Shown here: piece after piece, positions 8,205 through 16,458 of the stretch
Layout: every line of letters starts with the position of its first letter
How positions within the stretch are numbered: position 1 is the first letter of the stretch
Assembly (NCBI GenBank): GCA_951813625.1
Contig: CATOTS010000041.1
Span: forward strand, 1 to 64,000
Source: an uncultured Caldilineaceae bacterium
Lineage (GTDB): Bacteria > Chloroflexota > Anaerolineae > Caldilineales > Caldilineaceae
Reading direction: 5' to 3'
Length of the DNA: 64,000 bases
The notes under the pieces: generated by a model
The model's input: only the letters and a program-made list of their open reading frames with translations
Told to the model about the DNA's origin: nothing
Database searches by the model: none
Program-made: the position numbers and the translations under genes

Positions 8205-9572
8205 TCATTCGAAAGGGCGCGCTTCAAGGTCAATCACGCGCAAGAAATGGACACCATATGTGGATATTGATTCTGTGCTCTGGCAAGTGCCGGCTTCATC
8301 GACAGGCCCATGGTAAATGCCGGCAAGATAGATGATGCCATTGCGAGAGGCAATGTCATCAATTGCGAAGAAGCCACTCATCAAGCCGATTCGAATCGGT
8401 TGAACGGGATCAGTAACATCGAAAATGTGAAGACTTCTTATGTCTCCAATATAGGCGATGTTGTCTTCAACTTCCACGACACCTGCAACCGACGGCGCGT
8501 CATGCACGCCCACGAGTATCGGGTTTGTAGGGTCGGATATGTCCACAATCTGAAATCCCGGAAAGGCCGTCGCCAGGTAGGCATAGTCCCCTTGAACTTT
8601 GACATCCCAGGCGTCCCCCTCCAAGGGTAGAAAGCCCACCGCTTTCGGCTCATTCGGGTTCTTAACGTCTACAATCCATAGTCCACCCTTTAGCGCTAGT
8701 CCAACCTTTAGGTTCCGTATCGCTCCATCACGGGTGCAAAGGGCTCCACTAACAGACGCATACAACAGTTCATTCTTAATGTCTGCATCGAATGAAATGC
8801 CTGGATTGCAGGAAAGTTTTGGCGTCATGCTTGTCTTGGCGGCGTCAGAGTAGACAGCAGTTTCGGCCGCGAGTTGATCATCCGTAGGTATGCCCCTACG
8901 CTTGAAAACCAGATAATTCTCACCCACTCTGTATTGAGGTGGAATATAGACACCTGCCAAAGTCAGGGAGCTTGGATTCGTTGTATCCCAGATCTGAACA
9001 CCTCGGGGAACTCCCTTCGGGCCCCTTCGGTCTGTAACATATAGCCGATCACCCTCTGCCGCAAGCACTTCTCCTTTGTCATCTAAGAGCCCGATCAATT
9101 TGGGCCTGGTCGGCTCTCTTATGTCTGCTACTACAAGACCAGAACTTTCTGACAAGTACATGTTTCCATTTATAGCAACCATGTTTCCGGGACTAAAGCC
9201 CGGGGTTCTGAAAACGCTCACTATCGTCGGCTTTCCCGGATCGGTTACGTCAACAAAAAACACATCTTCATCCCAGGTGCTGACTGCGATCAGGGAATCG
9301 CCAAGTGGCGTCACGCTCCTTGTTCTCATTCTTTCTCCCTGTTCATATTGAATTTGGTCAAGGGGATCTCTAGGTTCGCAGAGTACCCCAATGTACTCAA
9401 CATTGGCTTGGCGTGGTGAGTTATATGACTTTGCGTCGTAATCACATCCGCCGACGATGAACGACAGTGGCACAAGGGCCAAAATCGATTTAATAGCGAT
9501 AAAGAATCTAAGAAAAGATCCTTTCCTGGTCTCATGCTGTCTGTCATCGAAGCTATCGGGAGCTGGAACCAT
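8205..9572 (-). CDS. LVIVD-repeat lipoprotein
   Basis: The 455-residue product has an N-terminal hydrophobic segment ending in the lipobox IVGGC and then repeated beta-propeller strands of the LVIVD type: VFFVDVTDPGKPTIV, VADIREPTRPKLIG, VQIWDTTNPSSL, WIVDVKNPNEPKAVG, FQIVDISDPTNPILVG and LHIFDVTDPVQPIRIG. LVIVD proteins are exported propellers found in many bacteria, with no known single function. The start at 9572 has an AGGGGAA ribosome-binding site. The gene sits between a dead IS982 element and an internally deleted IS3 element, in the same direction as the Rhs-linked lipoproteins. Confidence 0.75.
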   Translation of the reverse strand: MVPAPDSFDDRQHETRKGSFLRFFIAIKSILALVPLSFIVGGCDYDAKSYNSPRQANVEYIGVLCEPRDPLDQIQYEQGERMRTRSVTPLGDSLIAVSTWDEDVFFVDVTDPGKPTIVSVFRTPGFSPGNMVAINGNMYLSESSGLVVADIREPTRPKLIGLLDDKGEVLAAEGDRLYVTDRRGPKGVPRGVQIWDTTNPSSLTLAGVYIPPQYRVGENYLVFKRRGIPTDDQLAAETAVYSDAAKTSMTPKLSCNPGISFDADIKNELLYASVSGALCTRDGAIRNLKVGLALKGGLWIVDVKNPNEPKAVGFLPLEGDAWDVKVQGDYAYLATAFPGFQIVDISDPTNPILVGVHDAPSVAGVVEVEDNIAYIGDIRSLHIFDVTDPVQPIRIGLMSGFFAIDDIASRNGIIYLAGIYHGPVDEAGTCQSTESISTYGVHFLRVIDLEARPFE

Positions 9573-9646
9573 GATTCCCCTGACTTAATTTCGTTGTAAT
9601 TTAATTTGAGACCGACCATGAGTGGCGGACCCGAGTGTCATGTGTG

Positions 9647-10105
9647 TGGTTGGCCCCAATCGTTAGACCACGAAATGGGAAAAGCAAGTTACATTCAGAC
9701 GAATGCGGCCGGCTCTGAACAGAGCACGAAGTGCTCTTCCGCAGGCGTGCGATAGCTGAGACTTTTATGTGGTCTCTCATGGTGGTAGAAGTCGAAATAG
9801 GCGGTCAGCCCGATATGCAACTGACGCGGCGTCTCCTACAGAGTGAGAAGGTTGTTCTCACTCTTGAAGCTGGGCCCGTCGTCCGTCAGTAGCCGTTTCC
9901 AGGCCCGTATCATGTTGGGATGAATCTCGTGTTCACTCGATAACTGGCTAATCGTCTTGCTCCCTTCAATCGCTTCCAGCGCAATCCGAAACTTGTAGAC
10001 CGCCGAGTGGCGCCGCCGTTTCTTGACCATCGTTCTGCCCCTCCACAGGCTGGGTGAATTGCTCTCCTATACACCTTAGCTTGTGGTCCAATTTTTTTGG
10101 GCCCA
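9647..10105 (-). mobile_element. Internally deleted IS3-family element, copy A
   Basis: The ends are TGGTTGGCCCC at 9647 and, in reverse, TGGGCCC at 10105, continuing on both sides with GACCAC-type repeats. Inside, on the minus strand, lies an OrfA start (9836-10030: MVKKRRRHSAVYKFRIALEA, with SQLSSEHEIHP), joined to only the last 40 or so codons of OrfB (FDFYHHERPHKSLSYRTPAEE). The whole catalytic core of OrfB is missing. Copy B at 11769-12251 has the same structure. Confidence 0.7.
9836..10030 (-). pseudogene. IS3-family OrfA fragment
   Basis: The 64-residue frame keeps the helix-turn-helix part of IS3-family OrfA, with the landmark TISQLSSEHEIHPNMIRAWK. It stops just where the deletion joins it to the OrfB tail. 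It could at most encode a DNA-binding peptide without transposase activity. Confidence 0.6.
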
Positions 10106-10240
10106 CTTCACGTCTCGTTACTGAAACGGCTGTAGCTGTAGTAGATGAAGCTGCGGGACACGTTGTCGTATGCGACGCACTGCAATGGGCTCTGCGCGTC
10201 GCATACGCATAAACTGTCGAGGTCCGCGTTGGCCACAGTA
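10106..10240 (-). pseudogene. Rhs repeat remnant
   Basis: This stretch matches 5990-6100 of the Rhs gene base for base over short blocks, including the run encoding the CDAQGRM-type YD repeat. It has an altered frame and no start or end. Copy A of the deleted IS3 element lies against its side. It shows that a second, now ruined, rhs gene once stood next to the lipoprotein gene at 10445-11590. Confidence 0.6.
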
Positions 10241-10444
10241 AACAACCCGACAACCCTTGTATCTCGTCTATGGCCTAAATTCGAACTCGACCCAAACTAC
10301 GAAAAACTCCAAGACTCAAATTGAACTCACTTTAGATTGAGAATAGGAAATAGCTGAAAAAACTTCAGTGGATAGAGATTCATATTGACAAATGTCCGGT
10401 TCTGGCAAAAAGCTTTCGATCGGACAGAGCCTTCGCAGTTGAGA
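10241..10444. other. Intergenic stretch, nothing recognised
   Basis: These 204 bases are relatively AT-rich and hold no convincing frame, repeat or terminator. They separate the Rhs remnant from the end of the lipoprotein gene. Confidence 0.4.
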
Positions 10445-11590
10445 CTATTCGGCTGGGACAGGCAAAATGCTCGTGATATCAAACACCAGCAGAGACCACT
10501 CTTCATGTGAATCCATGCCGTATAACGAATAGACAACCTCCGCATAGCCATCATAAATCGTCAGTTGTTTCCCTTCCGGCGCCCACCCGAACTGTTCACT
10601 GTTGTCCCACAACCTCTTCATCTTTCCTGTCTCAACATCGATCAGCCAGACCCCCGGCACCCAGACCCCTGGAAACTTCCTGTGCTTGCCGGCCAGAACG
10701 AGGTAGCGACTGCTCTGAGGCAGCCATTGTAGCCGGGCAATTTCAATGAAGCCGCTGGCAATTTTGCGAACATCTTCGCCTTGCCGATCTGTCAAATAAA
10801 GGTCCCTCGGATGGCGGTAGATCGCTCGGGTCTCATTGAAAAAGAGTATCTCGTCCGGCGGCGTCCCGCCATAAGTTTCGATACCCAAAAAGGCTATGGC
10901 CGCTCCATCGGGTGACCACTCCGGTTTGGTCGCACGGAAGAAGTGTGGAACCAATGGAACAATGTCCCCACCACGTTGAACGCGGTAGAGCTTCCCAAGA
11001 AAGAGGTTACTCAAACCAAACACGAATTCTTCCATATCGGGCGAAAAATCGAATCCGCTTGGGTCTAATCCACTGTCTTGGGGATCCGCCTGGAAGTCGA
11101 AGACTGTTTCAATCATGCCCGTCTCTTCATTCCAGGCATATAGGTAATAGGTTGTCGATCGATAGTCAGTGAGAATGCCCTTCCGATGCACTGGCGCACA
11201 GGTGAGCAGATAGGCTAGAGTCCCATTTGGAACGCGCCTAGCCCTTCCTAAGATGACTCTCTGGTAATCCTTGCAAGGGTGGTGCCCCGCCAAATCGTCT
11301 AGAAAGTCCCATGTGCCTCTCTCTAACTCATAGACGGCGAAGAATGAGTTTTCACTCCTTCCTTCAGGAGTTTTCCTGTAGCGCCAGAAGAGTATGCGAT
11401 TTTGATCCAGCCAAATTGGGCTGGGCACGAAGATTTCCCCATCTATTCTCGCAGGAAAGTGAACCGTTTCATGCTCTTGGGCGCGCATCCCGGATGTCAA
11501 GTCCTGATAGCAAGAGGCGCAAGCCGCAGAAAACAAAGTGGCCTGCATTGCTATCGCCATACGAACTAGCGTTCTGGGTATTGAAGGCAT
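10445..11590 (-). CDS. Predicted exported TolB-like beta-propeller protein, paralogue of the gene at 256-1326
   Basis: The 381-residue product has a signal peptide with a probable lipobox (FSAAC) and propeller motifs FDFSPDMEEFVFG, PEWSPDGAAIAFLG, LQWLPQSSRYLVL and FGWAPEGKQLTIY. The first propeller region (PIWLDQNRILFW) and the order of motifs correspond to PVAVYSDIVWLDEKT and following in the lipoprotein at 256-1326, so the two are diverged copies. Both stand beside rhs sequence, here the remnant at 10106-10240. A shared role as an Rhs-associated or immunity protein is possible but unproven. The ribosome-binding site before the ATG at 11590 is weak (GAGTAAGAT). Confidence 0.65.
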   Translation of the reverse strand: MPSIPRTLVRMAIAMQATLFSAACASCYQDLTSGMRAQEHETVHFPARIDGEIFVPSPIWLDQNRILFWRYRKTPEGRSENSFFAVYELERGTWDFLDDLAGHHPCKDYQRVILGRARRVPNGTLAYLLTCAPVHRKGILTDYRSTTYYLYAWNEETGMIETVFDFQADPQDSGLDPSGFDFSPDMEEFVFGLSNLFLGKLYRVQRGGDIVPLVPHFFRATKPEWSPDGAAIAFLGIETYGGTPPDEILFFNETRAIYRHPRDLYLTDRQGEDVRKIASGFIEIARLQWLPQSSRYLVLAGKHRKFPGVWVPGVWLIDVETGKMKRLWDNSEQFGWAPEGKQLTIYDGYAEVVYSLYGMDSHEEWSLLVFDITSILPVPAE

Positions 11591-11768
11591 ATCTTACTCA
11601 ACATATGTATGCGGTGGCATTGTCGGTGGTAGTAGAAGTGCCCCAGATCGGAGTTGGGCTTCAAATCTTACAGCCCAATCAACCGCCTTAGCCGCCGCCC
11701 TCAAAATCGGCCAACCTTGACGCGCATGCAAACCCCAACAGGGCCAAATAGCGCGGCTGGCATCTGTA

Positions 11769-12251
11769 TGGTTGGCCCCACTCGTTAGACCACGAAATGG
11801 GAAAAACAAGGTGCATTCAGACGAATGCGGCCGGTCCTGATCGGCAACGGGCGGTCTGCCGCCCACAGAGCACGAACTGCTCTTCCGCCGGCGTGCGATA
11901 GCTGAGACTTTGATGTGGTCTCTCATGGTTGTAGAAGTCGAAATTGGCGGTCAGCTCCGGTATGCAACTGGCACGCCGTCTTTTGCTGAGTGAGAAGGTT
12001 GTCCTCACACTTGAAGCTGGGCCCACCATCTGGCAGTAGCCGTTTCCAGGCCCGTATCATGTTGGGATGAACCTCGTGTTCACTCGATAACTGGCTAATC
12101 GTCTTGCTCCCTTCAATCGCTTCCAGCGCAATCCGAAACTTGTAGGCCGCTGAGCGCCGCCGCCGCTTCTTGACCATCGTTCTGCCCCTCCACGGGCTCG
12201 GTGAATTGCTCCATTGCACACCTTAGCTTGTGGTCCAGTTTTTGGGGCCCA
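11769..12251 (-). mobile_element. Internally deleted IS3-family element, copy B
   Basis: This has the same ends and the same OrfA-to-OrfB-tail junction as copy A. It differs by point changes and by about 24 extra bases near 11840. The OrfA start reads MVKKRRRRSAAYKFRIALEA and the OrfB tail FDFYNHERPHQSLSYRTPAEE. The right end lies inside a solo IS982 end (12252-12307). Identical deletion in two separate copies points to a non-autonomous element that moved with help from a full IS3 elsewhere. Confidence 0.7.
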
Positions 12252-12307
12252 CTTCAAACTTCAATCCTACCGGTTTGTTAAAGTGCTCATCTACTCCGAA
12301 TTCAGGT
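12252..12307 (-). mobile_element. Solo IS982-family end
   Basis: These 56 bases match the noncoding end of the IS982 copies at 1-253 and 7351-8143, including the final CTCCGAATTCAGGT. The rest of the element is absent and the deleted IS3 copy B abuts it. The glycosyltransferase gene ends 22 bp further on. Confidence 0.6.
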
Positions 12308-12329
12308 TCCCTATCGTCCGACCTGGGCC

Positions 12330-14141
12330 TTACTCCCGGCTGACGTAGCGGTTGATCTGAATGCCTACAAATTGGGTTTGCTCTACCTCAAGAAACAGTG
12401 CATCCAACGCGCGCGGCACGATCCCCTCGGGGTCGGAGTACCAGTTGTGAGAATAAATGAGCCAGACCCGTTCCCTGCCCGCGAGGACCTCCTGCACGCG
12501 CGGCGCGTCGCTTTCATCCATCGTCGGTTCAAGCCGGTTCCCCTCAAACAAGTCCACAGGCAGCCCCTTCATCTCGGCCTCCAAGCCATACCGCTTGAAA
12601 TAGTACTCAAACGGGACCTGCACCCACGTGGCATTGAAAACGATCAGGTCGCCCGGTTCGACCCTTTCGGCGACATAGGCCGCCGCCCCATCCCATCCCT
12701 CCTTCGGGAAAAAGTAGTAGTAGCCGTGGAGGCAGAAACCGCTCAGCGTCACGATGGCGACCAGAACAAAAATCTGGGCCGCCAGCCGCGTCGAGTCGAG
12801 GAGCCCCGCAAATCGGCCTCCGCCGCCAGCCTTGCTCCAGTATGACGCGCCGCGAAGCGCCGAGTTTAGCCGTGTCAGCGCCGGGCCGCCAAGAAATCGA
12901 ATGCCCGCCCCGATCAGCATGAAGTAGGGCAACGTCGTCCAGATGAGCGGACGCTCGGCGTAGACCGGGCTGCGCATGCTGACCGCAAGCGCGATCAGGT
13001 GGGGAATGACGAACAGGCAGGCCAGCAGGATTGCCGTCCCCCCAGCGCCCGACCTGTTTGAGTGGGACTCCCCTTCGTCCACGCTGAGTCCACTCTCGAC
13101 CTCCCGCCGCCCCGGCCGCCCATCACGCAAAGAGTACTTCCTCAAGAGAAGTCCAGCCAGGCCCGCGCAAGCGAAAACGGGGTAGCTCCAAATCCAAAGC
13201 GGCCGCAAGGGAAAGTCCGATGCCAGAAAGGCGAAGTGGAAGTTGCGAAACGTGTCCAACACCAGTTTCGGCCACGGCGGCGGCAGCCAGAATCCCTGCT
13301 CCACGTCGAGTATCTGAATGATGAACGGCATCGCCCACGGCAGCCACAGCAGCACCGCCAGACCCTGGTACTTGACCCAACTGTTGACGAAAGTGTCCCT
13401 GTCGGTCGTAGCAACCGCGAATGTCTCTGTACTCTCAGGCGCGCGGGCCGCGGCGCCAGGTTCCCCCTCATCTCCCTGCGCGCTCCACCTGGACCCAAAC
13501 GAGAATGAGGGCAGCAGGAATAGAATGCCCATCGCCGCGTTCAGCGCCACCGGAAGGTAGACCGCCGCCGCGTTGTGCGTCAGCATGACCGCCGCCTGGG
13601 CCACCGCCAGTCCGACCCAGCTGCCGCTGGAAGGATGGCGTTCCGTGAGCAGACGCCCCAGGAAATAGAGCAAGCACGCCGCCTCCAGCGTCAGCAGCGC
13701 ATACATGCGCGTTTCCTGCCCGAACTGTACATGAAACGGAGAAATCGCCAGGATTCCGGCCGCGATCGCCGCGCTCGGCCTGTCCAAAAGACGGCGGCCG
13801 GCAGCGTAAAACAGCGGCGCCGTCGCGGTCGAAAAGAGCGCCGAAAGCATCCGCACAGGCCCTTGCAACTCGCCGAACAGCTCCGTCCAGACATGCAGCA
13901 AACTGTAATACAGCGGCGGATGCTGGTCGATGCGAATGAGCCAGCCCCAGCCTTCCCACAGCGGATGGCCGGCAATCCACAGGCTGAACGCCTCGTCCAG
14001 CCAGATGCTCTTCTCGCCAATGCGGTAGAAGCGCAAAACAAGCGCCAACAACGTGACCGCGACCATGAAGATCAGGTCGCTGCGAATGGCCTGCGTTCCC
14101 CCAAAAATGCCCGTCCTGCGAATTGCTCTCATCGCCACCAT
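12330..14141 (-). CDS. Family 39-type membrane glycosyltransferase (PMT/ArnT-like)
   Basis: The 603-residue product has about ten membrane spans. After the first span it carries WLDEAFSLW followed by DQHPPLYY, the acidic DE loop and HPP motif of polyprenyl-phosphate-sugar-dependent GT39/ArnT-like enzymes, which transfer sugars to proteins or lipids on the outer face. Later come FHVQFGQETRMYAL and a soluble C-terminal part of about 150 residues. The frame could be extended to 14528, but that segment translates a dispersed non-coding repeat, so a start at 14141 (or 14132) is preferred. No neighbouring cell-wall genes help assign the acceptor. An IS982 end lies just beyond its stop. Confidence 0.75.
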   Translation of the reverse strand: MVAMRAIRRTGIFGGTQAIRSDLIFMVAVTLLALVLRFYRIGEKSIWLDEAFSLWIAGHPLWEGWGWLIRIDQHPPLYYSLLHVWTELFGELQGPVRMLSALFSTATAPLFYAAGRRLLDRPSAAIAAGILAISPFHVQFGQETRMYALLTLEAACLLYFLGRLLTERHPSSGSWVGLAVAQAAVMLTHNAAAVYLPVALNAAMGILFLLPSFSFGSRWSAQGDEGEPGAAARAPESTETFAVATTDRDTFVNSWVKYQGLAVLLWLPWAMPFIIQILDVEQGFWLPPPWPKLVLDTFRNFHFAFLASDFPLRPLWIWSYPVFACAGLAGLLLRKYSLRDGRPGRREVESGLSVDEGESHSNRSGAGGTAILLACLFVIPHLIALAVSMRSPVYAERPLIWTTLPYFMLIGAGIRFLGGPALTRLNSALRGASYWSKAGGGGRFAGLLDSTRLAAQIFVLVAIVTLSGFCLHGYYYFFPKEGWDGAAAYVAERVEPGDLIVFNATWVQVPFEYYFKRYGLEAEMKGLPVDLFEGNRLEPTMDESDAPRVQEVLAGRERVWLIYSHNWYSDPEGIVPRALDALFLEVEQTQFVGIQINRYVSRE

Positions 14142-14299
14142 TATGGCACTTACTATGTCCAGTATCAACTGCAGCGAGCACCGGCGTACCGTCAAAAACT
14201 GGTGCGCAAAATCCCATACAGCGAGTAGCAACCGCGGCACAGCCGGTCCACGCTCCATTCCCTGGCAGAGCGGAGGAATATGTCTTCCCCTATCCCTTT

Positions 14300-14360
14300 G
14301 GACGGTCGGGCCTGCGGCCCTCCCTTGTGCGGGGGGACTCCCCCCGCAACGCCCCCCTGA
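14300..14360. repeat. GC-rich dispersed repeat, copy 1
   Basis: The unit starts GGACGGTCGGGCCTGCGGCC and contains CTTGTGC, then GGGGGGACTCCCCCC as a perfect hairpin, then GCAACGCCCCCCTGA. Six copies lie in this window, at 14300, 14586, 34907, 45498, 53362 and 53527, always outside genes. Confidence 0.8.
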
Positions 14361-14585
14361 CACCCCTCCACCCGCCCCCGGGTGTGGCTTCCAATGTAGC
14401 ACTGCGCAACCAGCGGCCAGCGCCCCGCCATCGTACGTGCGCGATTCCAGCGGGTCGCCAAAGCGCCGCGTGCCTACACGGCCGTGTCTGCGCGTCGCCA
14501 GCCGATCGCGCCTTCGACCGGCGCGCACCGCTCCCTGCAGTTTCCTGCCCCCTAACCCCTAACCCCCGCCCCCTGCAGTTCCGGC

Positions 14586-14634
14586 TCTCCCTTGTGCGGG
14601 GGGACTCCCCCCGCAACGCCCCCCTGACACCCCT
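14586..14634. repeat. GC-rich dispersed repeat, copy 2
   Basis: This copy lacks the GGACGGTCGG head but keeps CTTGTGC, the GGGGGGACTCCCCCC hairpin and the GCAACGCCCCCCTGACACCCC tail. It is the second member of a direct duplication with copy 1. Confidence 0.75.
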
Positions 14635-15410
14635 CCCTCCCGCCAGGTGTGGGCTCTAATGCAGCCCTGTGCAACCTGCGTCCCATCGCGCCGCCGCCAT
14701 GCCTGCGCGATTCCAGCGCGTCGCCAACGCGCCGCGCGCCTATACGGCCGTGTATGCGCGTCCCCCGCCGATCGCGCGTTCGACCGCCAGGCACCTCCCC
14801 CCGCAGTTCCTGACCCCTAACCCCTGTCCCCTGCAGTTAGCCGTTCTTCGTGGAGATTCGAGCAAATTCGTGGATAAAGCCGTTGCCCTTGACGTTGCAG
14901 TTCCAGTTTCGCCCCTTCCGTGTTCCGGCCCTCCAGCGATGAAAGCCTAGAGGTCGCTGACATTCCCAGCGAATAGACAGAAAAGTCGGCATCTACAGCT
15001 ACCCCCATTCCATCCCAACTCTCCTACACCCAATTTCCCGGACCGAAGACCGCCGCCCGAGCCGTCGCCGTTAATCATCCCCATCCCAAAATCAGACGAA
15101 TCACAGTTCAGACAAGTGTCAACCTGCCCTGGTCTAAACAGGCACTGTTTATGCTTTGGTAGTTACAATTGACCAAGAGAGTGAAGTCGCGTGCAAGAGC
15201 CCGCGGCACGAGCTATAGTAGGACCATGACCTGCGCGACATGCGCCGGCAATGACACAAGAAACAACATGGCAGGCGCCGCGCCACCCAATTTCGCGCAA
15301 CTCCGGGCAAGAGAATTGAAACCGTGCTACGCTGTCATGACCATGCCAATTCAACCAAGGGATTCCAGCCAGAATCGGCCCGCAAAAAACTGGATCGACC
15401 CGACCTGACC

Positions 15411-15450
15411 GGACTTCACCGGACTTCACCGGACTTCACCGGACTTCACC
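15411..15450. repeat. 10-bp tandem repeat, four copies
   Basis: Four perfect copies of GGACTTCACC stand in a row, flanked by degenerate units (GATCGACCCGACCTGACC before, CGACTTCGG after). There is no gene here. Confidence 0.9.
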
Positions 15451-16458
15451 CGACTTCGGAGGCACAAAACAATCGCGTGAGACACCTGACAACCTTGACT
15501 GACCTCACATCACAAAAACACAGCCGCCGCCAGCCCGGCAGGACACCCTGATGAACCGCCTAGACGACCCGCTCATGACGCAAAAAGGCAAAATAAGGCG
15601 AATTCCAGTGCAAGAGCGCTCAGACCATGCTACGCTATCAACAACATGCAAAACTGCCCAACCGAGCCGGCCCTATTCGCGCCAAAAAGCAGAAGCCCCA
15701 AATACTCGCTACTCTGTACGCTACGCTGCAAATGACATGCAGTTCAATCCGCCCAATTCTGCCCGAATTACGCCCGAATTACCGCCAGTCCCGGTGCCCG
15801 ACATCCCCTCCCACAAGAAAAAAAATTGGACGACATTGGGCTATATTGGTGGATGTTGGTCGACATGAGTCGACGTATTCTGCCAAAACGAGAGGACTTC
15901 GCATCCAGCAGATGGTGGAGCCAGACGACCGCCGTCTCAGGTCCGCAAACACGCAAATCCTGCGCCCAACGGCCGCGAGAACCAGGACGGTCCCGCCAGG
16001 TTGAGAACGTCGAATCGCTGGGTCTTACCAGGGAAGCTGCTTGGAAACCGAAAACCACCCGATTGAAGCCAAGTGCCTTCACACGCCGCATTCAAGGGTG
16101 AGGCGACTGAAATCTCAGGATCCGACTCTTGCCAATAGTCATGCTATCAAAATGGACCCAAAGCAGAACTTCAAAATTGGTGGTGCCAAGGATGAGAAGC
16201 TTACTGAATTTGACGACTGACAGCCATTGCTGCGACGGATTTCCGTTACTGTTTGGCAGACTGACACCGATTCCCACCTATATTCACATTCTTTTGTTCG
16301 AAATCCCGGCGGGATTGGTCACACATTTGGATGCGATTGCCCTGACCCTTAGCAGGACAGCCATTGCAAAGGATGCCTGGCGCATGTACAATTCCATTGA
16401 TCGGCCCGCCCCATTTCTTCTCCAGCCGCTGATTGCGCTCCATCGGGCGAGAGTACGT

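Larger units (their letters stand above)
14142..16458. other. 2.3 kb repeat-rich region without convincing genes
   Basis: Only short random frames occur. The part at 14290-14840 holds two directly repeated units of about 270 bp, each with the GC-rich dispersed repeat, a TGTGGGCTCTAATGCAGCC-like block and a pyrimidine-rich CCCCTAACCCCTG tail. Next comes a CTTCGTGGA...TTCGTGGATAAA motif at 14848. The part at 15180-15900 has imperfect short repeats (for example GCTACGCT followed by an ACATG block, three times) and a 10-bp tandem array. The last 560 bases before the peptidase gene could contain its promoter. Confidence 0.5.

Noticed and set aside
14142..14528. N-terminal extension of the GT39 protein
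   Set aside because: The extra codons translate the dispersed repeat (GGRCGGSPPAQGR), which also occurs in noncoding places, so it is not part of the protein.
15411..15450. Possible CRISPR array
   Set aside because: The four units are contiguous 10-bp repeats without spacers and no cas gene is near.
16129..16458. N-terminal extension of the S9 peptidase
   Set aside because: Codons are random-looking and there is no ribosome-binding site; the family start fits the ATG at 16459.
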